Counted from the first letter of the stretch, positions 9,326 through 18,955 are shown. The stretch: DNA of 64,000 bases from Myxococcus xanthus (GCF_006402735.1 NZ_CP017174.1:375001-439000); one strand, 5' to 3'. Numbers and translations are program-made. The notes: generated by a model from the letters alone, not told the origin.

Positions 9326-9916
9326 TCATCTCCGCCGGCCAGGGGCAATCAGCGCGTTGAGGACGTGGTCGCGCCACTGGCCGTCGATGAGCAGGAGCTC
9401 CCGCGCGATGCCCTCTACCTGGAAGCCCAGGCGCTTCAGCACCGCGGCGCTACGCAGGTTCTCTGGCAGGTGGTTGGCCTGGAGGCGGTGCAGGCCCATG
9501 ACGTTGAAGGCGTAGTCACACACCGCGCGCAGGGCCTCCGTCATCAGGCCCAGGCCTTCATGGTGGTGGTCCAGGCCGTAGCCCAGGTCCGCGGACTGAA
9601 ACGGGCCGCGGCGGATGTTCGTGAGTGAGACGTTGCCGATGATGGGCGCCAACTGGACGGGCTGGTTTCGCGGCAGCAGGAACACGCGCAGAGACAGGTC
9701 GAGCCGGAAGTCCTCTCGGTCCTGCGCCAGCCGCGTGCGCCAGTACGTCACCGAGAAGAAGTTGGCCGGCCGTGCCGGCGACACGGTGGAGACGTGCTCC
9801 CGGTTCGCCTCGTGGTACGCGAGCACGCGCCACGCCGCATCCGGTGGGAGCTGCACCAGATGCAGGCGTTCGGTGCTCAGCAGGCTGGAAACTGCGTCTG
9901 GGCCCATGGCGGGCAT
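9326..9916 (-). CDS. RimJ/RimL-type GNAT acetyltransferase
   Basis: A 196-residue protein with the RimJ-like layout: TERLHLVQL near the N-terminus, IGNVSLTNIRRGPFQSADLGYGLD (about 95-118), the HHHEGLGLMTEAL acetyl-CoA loop, then GLHRLQANHLPENLRSAAVLKRLGF. RimJ/RimL relatives acetylate N-termini of ribosomal proteins or other amines. It is the last gene of a probable minus-strand operon behind the OmpA-like gene (37 bp gap). ATG 9907 is an alternative start; neither has a clear ribosome-binding site. Confidence 0.88.
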   Translation of the reverse strand: MPAMGPDAVSSLLSTERLHLVQLPPDAAWRVLAYHEANREHVSTVSPARPANFFSVTYWRTRLAQDREDFRLDLSLRVFLLPRNQPVQLAPIIGNVSLTNIRRGPFQSADLGYGLDHHHEGLGLMTEALRAVCDYAFNVMGLHRLQANHLPENLRSAAVLKRLGFQVEGIARELLLIDGQWRDHVLNALIAPGRRR

Positions 9917-9953
9917 TCAACCCCGGCGTCCGTTGGATTTCAGCGCCGGGGCG

Positions 9954-11171
9954 TCATCGGGGACTGCGAGCGCCGCTGCCGCCGGTGGCCTCCTCTCCTT
10001 CGCGTGGGAGGATGATTTCCACGCGCCGGTTGTTGGCCCGGCCCTCGGGGGTGGAGTTGTTGGCGACGGGCCGGTACTCGCCCAGGCCGCGCACCTGGAT
10101 GCGGTCGCGACTCACGCCCTGGCTGATGAGGAACTCCCGCACGTGCTCCGCCCGCCGGTAGGACAGGGCTTCGTTCATCGCGTCCGAGCCCATCGAGTCC
10201 GTGTGGCCTTCGATGACCATGGGACTGTCGGACACCTTGAGCGCGTTGGCCACCTCCGTCAGCTGCTCACGCGCCGCCGGGAGCAGGTCCACCGCGTTCG
10301 ACGCGAACAGCACCTGTCCTGACATCGTCAGCACCAGGCCTCGCGCCTCCTCGCGGACCTTCACGTCGCGCGCCGTCGACTCCAACTGCGTCAGGGCCTC
10401 CGTGGCGCGCTGTTCCGCGTCGAGCCTCGCCTGTCGCTCGCGTTCCAACTCCCGCTCCACCTGGCGCCGTGCCTCCTGCTCCGCTTCCAACTCCGCCGAG
10501 CGCTGGAGCAGTTCGTGGTTCTCCTGGGCCAGGCGCTGGGATTCAGTCTCGGCCCGCACCCGGCGCTGCTCTTCTTCCTGAAGCCGCGTGGTCTCCTCCG
10601 CCAGCCGCCGCGACTCCGCCTCCTGCTGCTGGGCCAACCGCCGCAGCTGGTCCGCCTCTTGCTGGCGCCGCTGGGCATCCATCCGCATGCGCTCGGCTTC
10701 CTGCTGCTGCGTCACGGCGTGCTGCCGGGCCTGTTGCTGTTGCTGGAGGGCCTGCAGCCGCTCACGCTCGGCCTGGGCGAGCTGCTGACGGGCCGCACCC
10801 AGCTCCACCTGGGAGCGTTGCCATTGCCGCGCCTGGGCTTCCTGGAGCGTGGCCTGGGCCTCGGCCTGACGCCGCGCCGCCAGGTCCGCGGTGCCGCGTG
10901 TCCCCGCCGTCTCTGACTTGCGCAACGCCACGTAGGACAGCGAGCGGGTGCGAGGAGAGTCCTGGCTGCGGTCGTACTCCCGCTCGGCTTCCAGCAGCGC
11001 ATCCCGCGCCGCCGCGACGTCGCGAGGGCGCTCACGGCCCTGGGGGCTGGTGGAGACCTCCTGGTACGCCGCGCGCGCGTTGAGGAGTTCCTGTGGCGGT
11101 GGTGCGTGTGCACACCCCACGGCGGCCAGCGCCGTGATGCCAGCGAGGGCCTTCCATCCACGCTTCAGCAT
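9954..11171 (-). CDS. OmpA-family outer-membrane lipoprotein with coiled coil
   Basis: A 405-residue protein. The signal peptide ends in ALAAVGC (lipidated Cys20). A DUF4398-like helical region (about 22-110) is followed by a long Gln/Glu/Arg-rich coiled coil (about 110-285). A C-terminal OmpA peptidoglycan-binding domain (about 295-400) contains EGHTDSMGSD and the NNRRVEI ending. It should tether the outer membrane to peptidoglycan. AGGAGAG precedes the ATG at 11171. The previous gene of the operon encodes a small DUF4398 lipoprotein, 28 bp away. Upstream in-frame codons were rejected because they overlap that gene and lack a signal peptide. Confidence 0.92.
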   Translation of the reverse strand: MLKRGWKALAGITALAAVGCAHAPPPQELLNARAAYQEVSTSPQGRERPRDVAAARDALLEAEREYDRSQDSPRTRSLSYVALRKSETAGTRGTADLAARRQAEAQATLQEAQARQWQRSQVELGAARQQLAQAERERLQALQQQQQARQHAVTQQQEAERMRMDAQRRQQEADQLRRLAQQQEAESRRLAEETTRLQEEEQRRVRAETESQRLAQENHELLQRSAELEAEQEARRQVERELERERQARLDAEQRATEALTQLESTARDVKVREEARGLVLTMSGQVLFASNAVDLLPAAREQLTEVANALKVSDSPMVIEGHTDSMGSDAMNEALSYRRAEHVREFLISQGVSRDRIQVRGLGEYRPVANNSTPEGRANNRRVEIILPREGEEATGGSGARSPR

Positions 11172-11199
11172 GTCGCTCTCTCCTGTCGAGGTTGTCTGC

Positions 11200-11559
11200 T
11201 CACGGCTGGCCGCGGCGCAGGGACTCCGCCTGGGCGGCCGTGCGTCGCGACTCGCGCTCCAGCGGGACGGCCCGGGCCAGCGCTTGCGCCAGCTCCGCGT
11301 CCGCCTCGGCCTGCATGAAGCGCAGCTCCGCGGCTTCCTGTTCGCCTTCCACCCACAGCCGCTCCGCGTCGGCAATCTGCTGCCGGGCGAACTCCAGGTG
11401 CAGGGCCGCTTCGGGGACTCGGGCGGCGCCAGCGCCTTCCGCCGCGCGCAGCGAGGCTTCCGCCTGCACGCGGTGCTCATTCGGCGCGGGTAACACCCGC
11501 CGCCCGGCGCATCCCACCATCGTCAGACCCAGCAGCACCGCCGCCAGCTTCAGGCGCAT
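11200..11559 (-). CDS. DUF4398 lipoprotein
   Basis: The 119-residue protein has a lipoprotein signal ending in LTMVGC (Cys17). A single helical DUF4398 domain (Ala/Glu-rich, AEASLRAAEGAGAARVPEAA) is typical of small periplasmic partners of OmpA-like proteins. It is first in the run DUF4398 - OmpA-like - RimJ-like. The upstream 219 bp (11560-11778) lie between divergent genes; no strong promoter motif is evident there. Confidence 0.85.
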   Translation of the reverse strand: MRLKLAAVLLGLTMVGCAGRRVLPAPNEHRVQAEASLRAAEGAGAARVPEAALHLEFARQQIADAERLWVEGEQEAAELRFMQAEADAELAQALARAVPLERESRRTAAQAESLRRGQP

Positions 11560-11778
11560 GGTTTCACCTCCCGCCGCTCGAGGACGTGGACACGCGTCAG
11601 GGCGCGCCCAGACGTAGAGGTGGGGCCTCGGAGACAGGCCGGCAATCCAACCGTGGCAGGGTTGGCCGAAGAGCGGGCGGGCAGCCTTGCCAGCGCCTTA
11701 CGTCTAGAGTGCGGGCTTCCCCTCACGGGCGCACCTGGGCACTGGCCGGCGTGCGCTACCGGGGGTAGAGAGGGCGAC

Positions 11779-12663
11779 ATGCGCCTGCACCTGGTCGACG
11801 GCACCTACGAGCTCTACCGCGCCCACTTCTCGCCCCGTCCGGGCCATGCCGCGCCGGGTGGACAGGACGTGAAGGCCACGGTGGGGCTGCTGTCCTCGCT
11901 GCTCGCGTTGCTGCACGACGCGGACGAAGCGGTGACGCACGTGGCGGTGGCGTTCGACAACCCCATCCGCTCGTTCCGCAACGCGCTGTTCGACGGTTAC
12001 AAGAGCGACGAGGGCGTGCCCCCGGAGCTGCACGCGCAATTCGACCTGGCGGAGGATGCCGTGCGCGCGCTGGGCGTCACCGCGTGGTCCATGAAGGAGC
12101 AGGAGGCGGATGACGCGCTGGCCACCGCCGCGGCGCGCTGGGCGGACGCGGTGGAGCAGGTGCGGCTGCTCACGCCCGACAAGGATTTGGGCCAGTGCGT
12201 GCGTGGCAGCCGCGTGGTGCAGGTGGACCGGCGGCAGGAGAAGGTGCTCGACGAGGACGCGGTGCGCGCGAAGCTGGGTGTGCCGCCCGCGAGCGTGCCG
12301 GACCTGCTGGCGCTGATGGGTGACGCGGCGGATGGCATCCCCGGACTGCCGGGCTTTGGGGAGAAGGGCGCGTCGGCGCTGCTGAGCGCGCATGGCCACC
12401 TGGAGGACATCCCCGCGGAGGCGTCCGAGTGGAAGGTGCGTCCGCGGGGCGCGGAGAAGTTGGCCGCGACGCTGCGCGAGCACCGCGACGCCGCGCTGCT
12501 CTACCGCCGGCTGGCCACGCTGGTGACGGACGCGCCGCTGCCGGGTACGTCGTCGCTGGAGGACCTGGCGTGGAAGGGCGTGCCGGCCGCCGCGTACGAA
12601 GCGTTCTGTGACCGGCTGGGCCTGACGACGCTCAAGCGCCGTCCCAAGCGCTGGGCGCCCTGA
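11779..12663 (+). CDS. 5'-3' exonuclease (PIN-like/H3TH, PolA N-terminal type)
   Basis: A 294-residue flap/5'-3' exonuclease domain protein without polymerase. The N-terminal LVDGTYELYRAHF holds the first metal Asp, VAFDNPIRSFRNALFDGYKSDEGVPPEL the arch and conserved R/K cluster, EQEADDALATAA and LLTPDKDLGQCV (about 134-150) further acidic ligands, and LMGDAADGIPGLPGFGEKGASALL (about 180-203) the helix-3-turn-helix. It would remove RNA or DNA flaps in repair and replication. GC-rich, start at ATG after GAGAGGGCG. Convergent with the following kinase gene at a 4-bp distance. Confidence 0.93.
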   Translation: MRLHLVDGTYELYRAHFSPRPGHAAPGGQDVKATVGLLSSLLALLHDADEAVTHVAVAFDNPIRSFRNALFDGYKSDEGVPPELHAQFDLAEDAVRALGVTAWSMKEQEADDALATAAARWADAVEQVRLLTPDKDLGQCVRGSRVVQVDRRQEKVLDEDAVRAKLGVPPASVPDLLALMGDAADGIPGLPGFGEKGASALLSAHGHLEDIPAEASEWKVRPRGAEKLAATLREHRDAALLYRRLATLVTDAPLPGTSSLEDLAWKGVPAAAYEAFCDRLGLTTLKRRPKRWAP

Positions 12664-12667
12664 GCGA

Positions 12668-14755
12668 CTACCCCGCGGCCTCGTTGCCGTCCGGGCGCAC
12701 GGGCAGCGCCGTGGGCGCATGACGCGGCAGCCGCACGGTGAAGGTGGTGCCCGTCTCCTCCTGGGAGTGCGCCTCCACCGTGCCACCGTGGGCCAGGACG
12801 ATGCTGCGCACGATGTAGAGCCCCAGGCCGATGCTGCGTCGGCCCTGGTCCTCCGGGCGCACCGTGGCGCGCTCCAGCGGCTCGAAGATGCGCGGCTGCC
12901 GCTCCAGGGGAATCGCCGGGCCCAGGTTGTGGACCTCCAGCACGACGCCGTCGTCATCGCCCCGGGACGCCACTCGCACGGGCGTGCCGGGCGGGCTGTA
13001 CTGCAAGGCATTGCCCACCAGGTTGCCAATGAGCTGCGCCAGCCGGTCCGGGTCCCACGTGCCCGCGCCGCTCCCGGTGCACTCCGTCTCCAGCCGGCGG
13101 TCGGGCCAACCGGCGTGCACCTCGTCCAGCACCGTGCGAACGACTTCGTGCAGGTCCATGGGCTGGGGGTACACCGGAAGCCCCGTGCCCTGGCGCGCGC
13201 GGGTGAAGTCGAGCAGGTCGCGAATCATCCGCGTCGCGCGGTCGGCCGAGCTCCGGATTCGCTGGGCCTGACGCTCCTGCCGTTCATCCAGCGGTCCGCG
13301 CTGGAGCATCATGGCCACCGCCAGGGTGATGGCCCCCAGCGGGTTGCGCAGGTCATGGCTGACGATGCCGATGAGCTGCCGCTCGAAGTCCGCGCGGGCC
13401 TTCATCTGCTGCGCCAGCTCCGACTCCTTGCGCCGCGCCAGGACGGAGTCCGTGACTTCCACCGCGAACAGGATGACGGCCGTCAGCCGTCCGCTGGCAT
13501 CCAGCATCGGCTGGTACATGAAGTCGAAGTAACCCTCCGGCGGGGGGCCGCCGGGCACCTGGGCGATGCGCACGGGCAGCTCCCGCGCGCTGAAGGACTC
13601 GCCGGTGGCGAAGACGGTGTCCAGCAACTCGAGGACGTTCTGTCCCTCCAGCTCCGGCAGGGCCTCGCGGAGCGTGCGGCCCACCAGCGGCCGCTGGCCG
13701 AAGCGCTGCCTCAGCCGCGCGTTGGCCACCACGCAGCGCTGGTCCGGCACGCTCAGCACGCCGAGCAGCGCGGGCACCTGTTCGAAGAGGGTGGCCAGCA
13801 TGGCGCGCTGCCGGTCCGATTCCTCCCGGGCACCGCGCTCCAGCTCCAGCAGCCGGGCCCGGGCGGCCTCGGCCTCCTGGCGCTCGGTGACATCCTGCAT
13901 GGCGCCCACCACCTGCGTGGCCTTGTCCTGCGCGTCCCGGATGATGTGGCAGCGGTCCGCCACGTAGGCCCAGGAGCCGTCTCCGCGCTGGAAGCGGTAG
14001 GTGTCCTGCCACTCGTGCTCGGGGCCTTCCAAGGTGGCCTGGAGGCTGGCGACGACGCGCGCGCGGTCGTCCGGGTGCAGCCGTTCCTCCCACCAGCGAT
14101 GCTCGTCCTGGATGGTGCCGGGGGCGTAGCCGAAGACTTCATGCAGGCTGCTCGTCCAGTCCGTGAGGCCCGTGCGCGGGTCCCACTCCCACACCGCGTC
14201 CCGCGTGGCGCGCGCCGCCAGCCGGAAGCGCAGCTCGCTGCGCCAGGCGCGCTCCTCTGCGGCCTGGACCTCCGTCAGGGTGCCTTCCAGCCGCCGGCGT
14301 CGCGCCCGTTCGTCCTCCAGCGTCTTGCGCCGGCTGCGCTCCCACTGCGCCAGGGCCTGGACGCGCGCGGCGAACTCCACCGGGCGGAAGGGCTTGAAGA
14401 CGTAGTCGTTGGCCCCCGCGGCCAGGCCCTCCACCACGTCCTCCGCGCGCGTGTTCCCGGTGATCAGCAGGACGGGGACGTGCTCGGTGGCGGGATTGCC
14501 GCGGACGAAACGGCAGACCTCCAGGCCCGACATGTCGGGCAGGTGCCAGTCCAGCACGAGCACCTCGGGCACGGGCCCCTGCGTCAGGCACTCCAGCAGC
14601 GAGGCCCCGTCCATGAACCCGGTGACCTTGCAGCAGGGCTCCAGCGCGCGGCAGATGGCCTGGGTCTCTACTGGACTGTCGTCGAGCACCCAGACCACAG
14701 GAGGGGAGTGTGCGGCGCGGGGGGAGAGGGGCACGGGTGGCCGTGGCTCTAGCAA
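12668..14755 (-). CDS. Hybrid receiver-PAS-PAS histidine kinase
   Basis: A 695-residue cytoplasmic signalling protein. A receiver domain (about 19-135) has acidic residues D25/D26, phospho-acceptor D69 (VLVLDW) and K121. A short coiled coil leads to two PAS domains (about 175-300 and 310-430). A HisKA with SHDLRNPLG (His about 465) and a HATPase with N-box NLVGNALQY (about 580) and G-boxes (RRSIGLGLYIV) follow. No membrane segment is present, so it senses cytoplasmic or partner signals. The start is probably TTG 14755 after GAGAGG; GTG codons at residues 8 and 20 are alternatives. The cognate partner is not in the neighbourhood. Confidence 0.93.
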   Translation of the reverse strand: MLEPRPPVPLSPRAAHSPPVVWVLDDSPVETQAICRALEPCCKVTGFMDGASLLECLTQGPVPEVLVLDWHLPDMSGLEVCRFVRGNPATEHVPVLLITGNTRAEDVVEGLAAGANDYVFKPFRPVEFAARVQALAQWERSRRKTLEDERARRRRLEGTLTEVQAAEERAWRSELRFRLAARATRDAVWEWDPRTGLTDWTSSLHEVFGYAPGTIQDEHRWWEERLHPDDRARVVASLQATLEGPEHEWQDTYRFQRGDGSWAYVADRCHIIRDAQDKATQVVGAMQDVTERQEAEAARARLLELERGAREESDRQRAMLATLFEQVPALLGVLSVPDQRCVVANARLRQRFGQRPLVGRTLREALPELEGQNVLELLDTVFATGESFSARELPVRIAQVPGGPPPEGYFDFMYQPMLDASGRLTAVILFAVEVTDSVLARRKESELAQQMKARADFERQLIGIVSHDLRNPLGAITLAVAMMLQRGPLDERQERQAQRIRSSADRATRMIRDLLDFTRARQGTGLPVYPQPMDLHEVVRTVLDEVHAGWPDRRLETECTGSGAGTWDPDRLAQLIGNLVGNALQYSPPGTPVRVASRGDDDGVVLEVHNLGPAIPLERQPRIFEPLERATVRPEDQGRRSIGLGLYIVRSIVLAHGGTVEAHSQEETGTTFTVRLPRHAPTALPVRPDGNEAAG

Positions 14756-14897
14756 CCGCCTCTCGCCCAGGTCAAATCTTCCAGGGCGAGCAGACCCCGG
14801 ACCGCCTGCCTCTCTGTCCGCCGGAGGTCAGCTGGGCGTTTGGAGGGGAATGACGAGTCTCCATGAACCCGGGCGCTTCCGGCTGTAGAAAGAAACC

Positions 14898-15338
14898 ATG
14901 TCCGTACAACTGAAGATGCCCACCGAAGACGACTGGGTGCCGAGCCCGGACGACCTGCCGTACCACCGGCTGGGCGGCACCGACGCGGCCATGGCCCTGG
15001 CCGAGGCTTTCTACGACGCCATGGACGCCCACGAACCGGAGTTGGCGCGCCTGCACGAACTGGACGCCGAGGGCCGGGTGAACCGCGGCACGCGCGAGCG
15101 GTTCGGCTTGTTCCTCGCGGGATGGCTGGGCGGGCCGCAGGACTACACGGAGCGTCATGGCCACCCCCGACTGCGCATGCGGCATGGCCACCTGCCCGTC
15201 GGCGTCGCCATGCGTGATGCGTGGATTCGCTCCATGCAGCGGGCCATGGACGCGCGGGGCATCACCGGGGGCCTGCGCCGCTTCCTCGATGAGCGCTTCG
15301 CCCACGTGGCGGACTTCCTGCGCAACGTCGAGGAGTGA
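14898..15338 (+). CDS. Truncated haemoglobin-like globin
   Basis: The 146-residue protein has truncated-globin hallmarks: YHRLGG near the N-terminus, AEAFYD on helix B, GLFLAGWLGGP on helix E, HGHPRLRMRHGHLPV with the proximal-type His, and RDAWIRSMQRAMD with the G-helix Trp typical of group II. Such globins bind O2 or NO and aid detoxification or respiration. It diverges from the histidine kinase and converges with the desaturase gene. Confidence 0.88.
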   Translation: MSVQLKMPTEDDWVPSPDDLPYHRLGGTDAAMALAEAFYDAMDAHEPELARLHELDAEGRVNRGTRERFGLFLAGWLGGPQDYTERHGHPRLRMRHGHLPVGVAMRDAWIRSMQRAMDARGITGGLRRFLDERFAHVADFLRNVEE

Positions 15339-15358
15339 AGCACTCCCACCTCGGAGCG

Positions 15359-16288
15359 TCAGGCCCGGCGTAGGGCGAGCACGCAGAGGCGCCGGGTCCG
15401 ACGAGGCTCCGGGCGGCGCAGGCGTGCGCCCGGGCGCGGCGGCAGGTGGGCCAGCGACTTCACGTCATGCACCAGCCGCAGCGCGGCCAGTCCGCGCACG
15501 GCCCACCAGCCCGGGTCCGGCTGCCGCCACCCGAGCCCCATCTGCGCCGAGGCCGGGTAGACGTGGTGGGTGTTGTGCCACGACTCGCCCATGCTCAGCA
15601 GCGCCAGCCAGCCGGCGTTGCGCCCCTGTTCGGCGCAGCCCGGCAGTTCGTAGGGCTGCTCGCCCTCCACGTGGCTCACGTAATGGACGCACCAGAAGCC
15701 GTCCTGGGTGAGCGCCAGCCGCACCAGGATGCCCCAGGCCACCCAGGGCGCCCCGCCCAGCGCGTACAAGGCCAGGGCGAGCGGCACCTGAAGCCACAGG
15801 CCCGCGCGTTCCAGCCCGCGGAAGAACACGTCCTGCGTCACATGGGGCGCCGCTGGCACGTCGGCGGCGCCGCTTCGCGGGTGCCAGGTGTGGAAGAGGG
15901 CGTAGGCCATGGCGCGCGTGAAGCCCTCGCGGTAGCCGAAGTAGGGGGGACAGTCCGCTTCCGGCTGGTTCTGGTGGAAGTCGCGCAGGTCATGCATGCG
16001 GCTCATCGCGATGGGGCCGCCCAGGCCGGCCAGGGTGCCGAGCAGCGCCAACGCGCGCTCCACGGGCGCCGAGGCACGAAAGGCCCGGTGGATGAGTCCC
16101 CGGTGCAGGCCCACCGACACGCCCAGGCACATCGTCACCGCGGTCAGCCCGGCGAACACCGCCGCCGCGCTCCACGAGAAGAAACAGGTGCCCCCCACCA
16201 GCGCTCCCACGTGTAGGAGGCTCCAGCGCAGCACCTTGCCTCCGTCCAGCCTCGCCGTTCCCCACCAAGCGCTTCCTGTCTCCGCCAT
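15359..16288 (-). CDS. Membrane acyl-CoA/fatty-acid desaturase
   Basis: A 309-residue integral membrane di-iron desaturase. Histidine clusters are HRGLIH (about 62-67), MHDLRDFHQ (about 99-107) and the third box ESWHNTHH (about 236-243), with four hydrophobic segments between. The second box deviates from the usual HRxHH, which may mean a different region- or substrate-specificity. It inserts a double bond in membrane acyl chains. The start at ATG 16288 is favoured over 16315 because AAAAGGAG lies 7 bp before it. Convergent with the globin gene. Confidence 0.88.
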   Translation of the reverse strand: MAETGSAWWGTARLDGGKVLRWSLLHVGALVGGTCFFSWSAAAVFAGLTAVTMCLGVSVGLHRGLIHRAFRASAPVERALALLGTLAGLGGPIAMSRMHDLRDFHQNQPEADCPPYFGYREGFTRAMAYALFHTWHPRSGAADVPAAPHVTQDVFFRGLERAGLWLQVPLALALYALGGAPWVAWGILVRLALTQDGFWCVHYVSHVEGEQPYELPGCAEQGRNAGWLALLSMGESWHNTHHVYPASAQMGLGWRQPDPGWWAVRGLAALRLVHDVKSLAHLPPRPGARLRRPEPRRTRRLCVLALRRA

Positions 16289-16568
16289 GGCCCGCTCCTT
16301 TTGGAAGGGCGCCATCGCAAGGGGCCTGCCACCGGAGGACGGGCCTGTTTCCGCGGGGTTGCGTGCGCGGGGCGGGCCTGGGTGTCAACGCCGTTCACGG
16401 CGCGCGCCCACGGCGTGGACGGTGGACACCCGCCGGCCACCTTGACGGGATGCCCACCGTGCCAGAAGCAATTCCCGGGGGTTACCCCAGGGTGAATGAC
16501 GGGCCGGTATCCGGTGTCCACCCTGTCGTTAGTCAGCCGGGGATGAAACCGTACGAGGAGGTCTCCAC

Positions 16569-17114
16569 ATGAAGCGCATGCTGATGCCGCTCCGCCGGAG
16601 CGTGCTGGTGTTGGGGGTGGTGCTGGGGGCGGGCGTGGCGATGGCCGAACGGAAGCAGGACGCCATCAACATGAAGATTGCCTTCCAGTCGTTCAACCTG
16701 GAGATGACGCCAGAGGCGGTGACGGGGGCGGACTTCCAGGTGGCTCGCTCGCCCGGGATGCTGAAGGGCCGCGGGCTGAAGGGCAACTTCGCCCTGACGC
16801 TGAAGGACGGGTCGGTGGAGGGCGCCGTCGGCGGCGCGCCGGTGAACCTGACGGTGACGAAGGAGGGGGACGCCATCGTGGCCAAGGGCGGATTTGGCGG
16901 ACGCCCCGTCAACCTGAAGCTGAGCCCCAGCGAGCTCACCATCTACGTCCGCGACTGCACCTACCGGCTGAAGGCGGAGAACACGAACCGCTTCTACACG
17001 GGCCGGCGCAGCTGCGACCGGGCCATGACGCCTGACTCGGAAATCTGGCTGCCGGACGAGTTCCTCGCGGCGAGCCCCGAGGAGAAGGCCGCCATCCTGT
17101 TCCTCGCGCTGTGA
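16569..17114 (+). CDS. Secreted hypothetical protein
   Basis: A 181-residue protein with a signal peptide cleaved after GVAMA (about residue 26). The mature part is rich in beta-strand-like segments with an internal pair of similar units (GRGLKGNFALTLKDGSVEGA and a later GGFGGRPVNLKLSPSEL). Two Cys near the C-terminus (DCTYRL, RSCDR) may form a disulphide. I recognise no family. GAGGAGG precedes the ATG. The 250-bp upstream region carries two 10-bp elements GGTGGACACC (16421) and GGTGTCCACC (16513). Confidence 0.78.
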   Translation: MKRMLMPLRRSVLVLGVVLGAGVAMAERKQDAINMKIAFQSFNLEMTPEAVTGADFQVARSPGMLKGRGLKGNFALTLKDGSVEGAVGGAPVNLTVTKEGDAIVAKGGFGGRPVNLKLSPSELTIYVRDCTYRLKAENTNRFYTGRRSCDRAMTPDSEIWLPDEFLAASPEEKAAILFLAL

Positions 17115-17125
17115 GGGGCGCGCCC

Positions 17126-17158
17126 GCGCGGGTGGGCCCCGGGCGTCCTCACCCGCGC
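17126..17158. terminator. Convergent terminator-like hairpin
   Basis: GCGCGGGTG and CACCCGCGC form a perfect 9-bp stem with a 15-nt loop between the convergent genes ending at 17114 and 17149; it overlaps the stop codon of the kinase gene. No T-tract is present. Confidence 0.45.
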
Positions 17159-18705
17159 GCACGCGGCAGCACCACGCTGAAGGTGGAGCCCACGCCCAGC
17201 TCGCTGCTCACGGTGACGTGGCCGCCCATGGCCTCCACCACCTCGCGGACAATCCACAGCCCCAGGCCGACGCCGCTGTAGTCCCGGCTGGACACGGCGC
17301 GCTCGAAGCGGTGGAAGAGGCGGGGCAGGTGCTCCGGCGCGATGCCGATGCCCGCGTCGCGCACGTCCAGGCGCACGTGGGCCTCGGTGCTGGACAGCGC
17401 CACCTGGACGGGGTTGCCCCGCCCGTACTTCATCGCGTTGGACATCAGGTTGGTGAGCACCTGGTCCAGTCGCAGCCGGTCCCAGTGGCCGTGGGCCTCC
17501 AACGGCAGCGTCAACGTCAGGTGCGTGCCCGCGCCCGCCATCTCCGGCTCGAAGCGCTCCGCCACTTCGCGGACCAGGGCGCCCAGGTCCACCGGCTCCG
17601 GGTTCAGCTCCAGCCGGCCGGCGTGGATGCGCGACACGTCCAGCAGCGCGTCGATGAGCTTCGCCTGACGCTTCGCCTGCCGGCCCACCAGGTCCAGTCC
17701 ACGGTGCAGCCGCTCCCGGGGAACGGTGTCCGGTGTGCGCTCCAGCGCGGTGCGCAGGTTCTGCACCTGGAGCTGGAGCGCGCTGATGGGGGACTTCAGC
17801 TCATGGCTGGCGATGGCGAGGAACTCCTCGCGCAGGCGGATGGCCTGGCGCGCCTCGTGGTACTGGCGCGCGTGGTCCAGGGCGAGTGACGCCCGGCGCG
17901 CCAGCTCCCGCGCCAGTGCCATGTCCCGCGCGTCGAAGGTCCGTCCGGTGCGCGAGAAGACAAGCGCGGCGCCCTTCCGCCCCGGCCACGCCAGCGGCAC
18001 GCCCAGCCAGGACGGCGGCTCCGCGTCGTGCAGCGCCGGCTCTCCGGACGCGATGATTCGCGACACCGCCGCTTCGTCCGGGACGAGCGGCGTACCCGCA
18101 TCAAGGGGCTCCCGTGCGTCCAGGCCCGCCGATACCACGCAGCGCACCTCGCCCGGGGCATCCTCGAGGAACACGCGGCAGGAATCCGCGCAGCCAGGCA
18201 CGGCGAGCCGCACCAGGTGCTCCAGCGTCGCGTCCTGCTCCAGGCTGGAGCCGAGGACTTCACTGGCCTCTGACAGGAGCCGTCGGTGAGCCTCGCCCCG
18301 GCGCCGCTCGGTGACGTCCACCAGCATGCCCAGGCACTGGGCGGGACCGGTGGTGGACGGTGGCATGGGCGCCGTCCACAGCTCCACATGGAGGGGCGTG
18401 CCATCGCGCCGGTGGAGCTCCAGCTCCAGACAGGGCGGCTCCACGCCCTGCGTGGCCTGCTCCAGATGGCGGCGGAACTTCTCCCAGCGGGCGTCGGTGG
18501 CCCAGGGGGCGCGGTGGTCAAGCACGTCCTCCCGGCTCCAGCCGAAGAGCCGCTCGGCGGCGGGGTTCCACAGCCGCACCGTGCCATCCAGGTCCATCAG
18601 GTGGATGGCCAGGGGGGAGACCTGGAGGATGGCTTCCAGCATCGCTGGACCGTGTGCTCCGGACCGCCGGGCTTCTGCCTGACCAAGTGCCGCCACCATC
18701 GTCAT
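17149..18705 (-). CDS. PAS-GAF histidine kinase
   Basis: A soluble 518-residue sensor kinase. A PAS domain (about 20-130; WNPAAERLFGW) precedes a GAF-like domain (about 140-275, LEHLVRLAVPGCADSCRVF). HisKA has SHELKSPIS (His about 299), and the HATPase has N-box NLMSNAMKYG (about 420), DAGIGI and GVGLGLW. No transmembrane segment or receiver is present. ATG 18705 preceded by GGGGG is preferred; in-frame codons back to 18741 lack a ribosome-binding site. The partner regulator is not next to it. Confidence 0.92.
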   Translation of the reverse strand: MTMVAALGQAEARRSGAHGPAMLEAILQVSPLAIHLMDLDGTVRLWNPAAERLFGWSREDVLDHRAPWATDARWEKFRRHLEQATQGVEPPCLELELHRRDGTPLHVELWTAPMPPSTTGPAQCLGMLVDVTERRRGEAHRRLLSEASEVLGSSLEQDATLEHLVRLAVPGCADSCRVFLEDAPGEVRCVVSAGLDAREPLDAGTPLVPDEAAVSRIIASGEPALHDAEPPSWLGVPLAWPGRKGAALVFSRTGRTFDARDMALARELARRASLALDHARQYHEARQAIRLREEFLAIASHELKSPISALQLQVQNLRTALERTPDTVPRERLHRGLDLVGRQAKRQAKLIDALLDVSRIHAGRLELNPEPVDLGALVREVAERFEPEMAGAGTHLTLTLPLEAHGHWDRLRLDQVLTNLMSNAMKYGRGNPVQVALSSTEAHVRLDVRDAGIGIAPEHLPRLFHRFERAVSSRDYSGVGLGLWIVREVVEAMGGHVTVSSELGVGSTFSVVLPRARG

Positions 18706-18955
18706 CGAGTCCCCCCCACCCATCGTGTTGCATGGGAGCATGGCTGTAACGGGGCGAGGAGCGTCCCTCCGGGCAGGGCGGTCGTGCCGTCGCGAATGTC
18801 GAACATCCCTGGCCTGGGAGTGTTCGTTCCGGACGCACTCCCCGCCCTAGGGCCCTGTGACGCCGAGGCGGGGGGCGTCAGGCGCACAAGGGAATACTCC
18901 GGGCGCGACACGGTGGCGGTTGCTCTAGGCCCGGGTTCAGCTAAAGCGCGGCTTC

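Noticed and set aside
16421..16522. GGTGGACACC and GGTGTCCACC as operators before the secreted protein gene
   Set aside because: The 10-bp elements are 92 bp apart, and similar GC-rich palindromes are common here; not enough evidence.
18754..18767. GG-N10-GC match before the PAS-GAF histidine kinase
   Set aside because: Only partly matches the -24/-12 consensus; such spacing is frequent by chance in this GC-rich genome. Similar weak matches elsewhere were also discarded.
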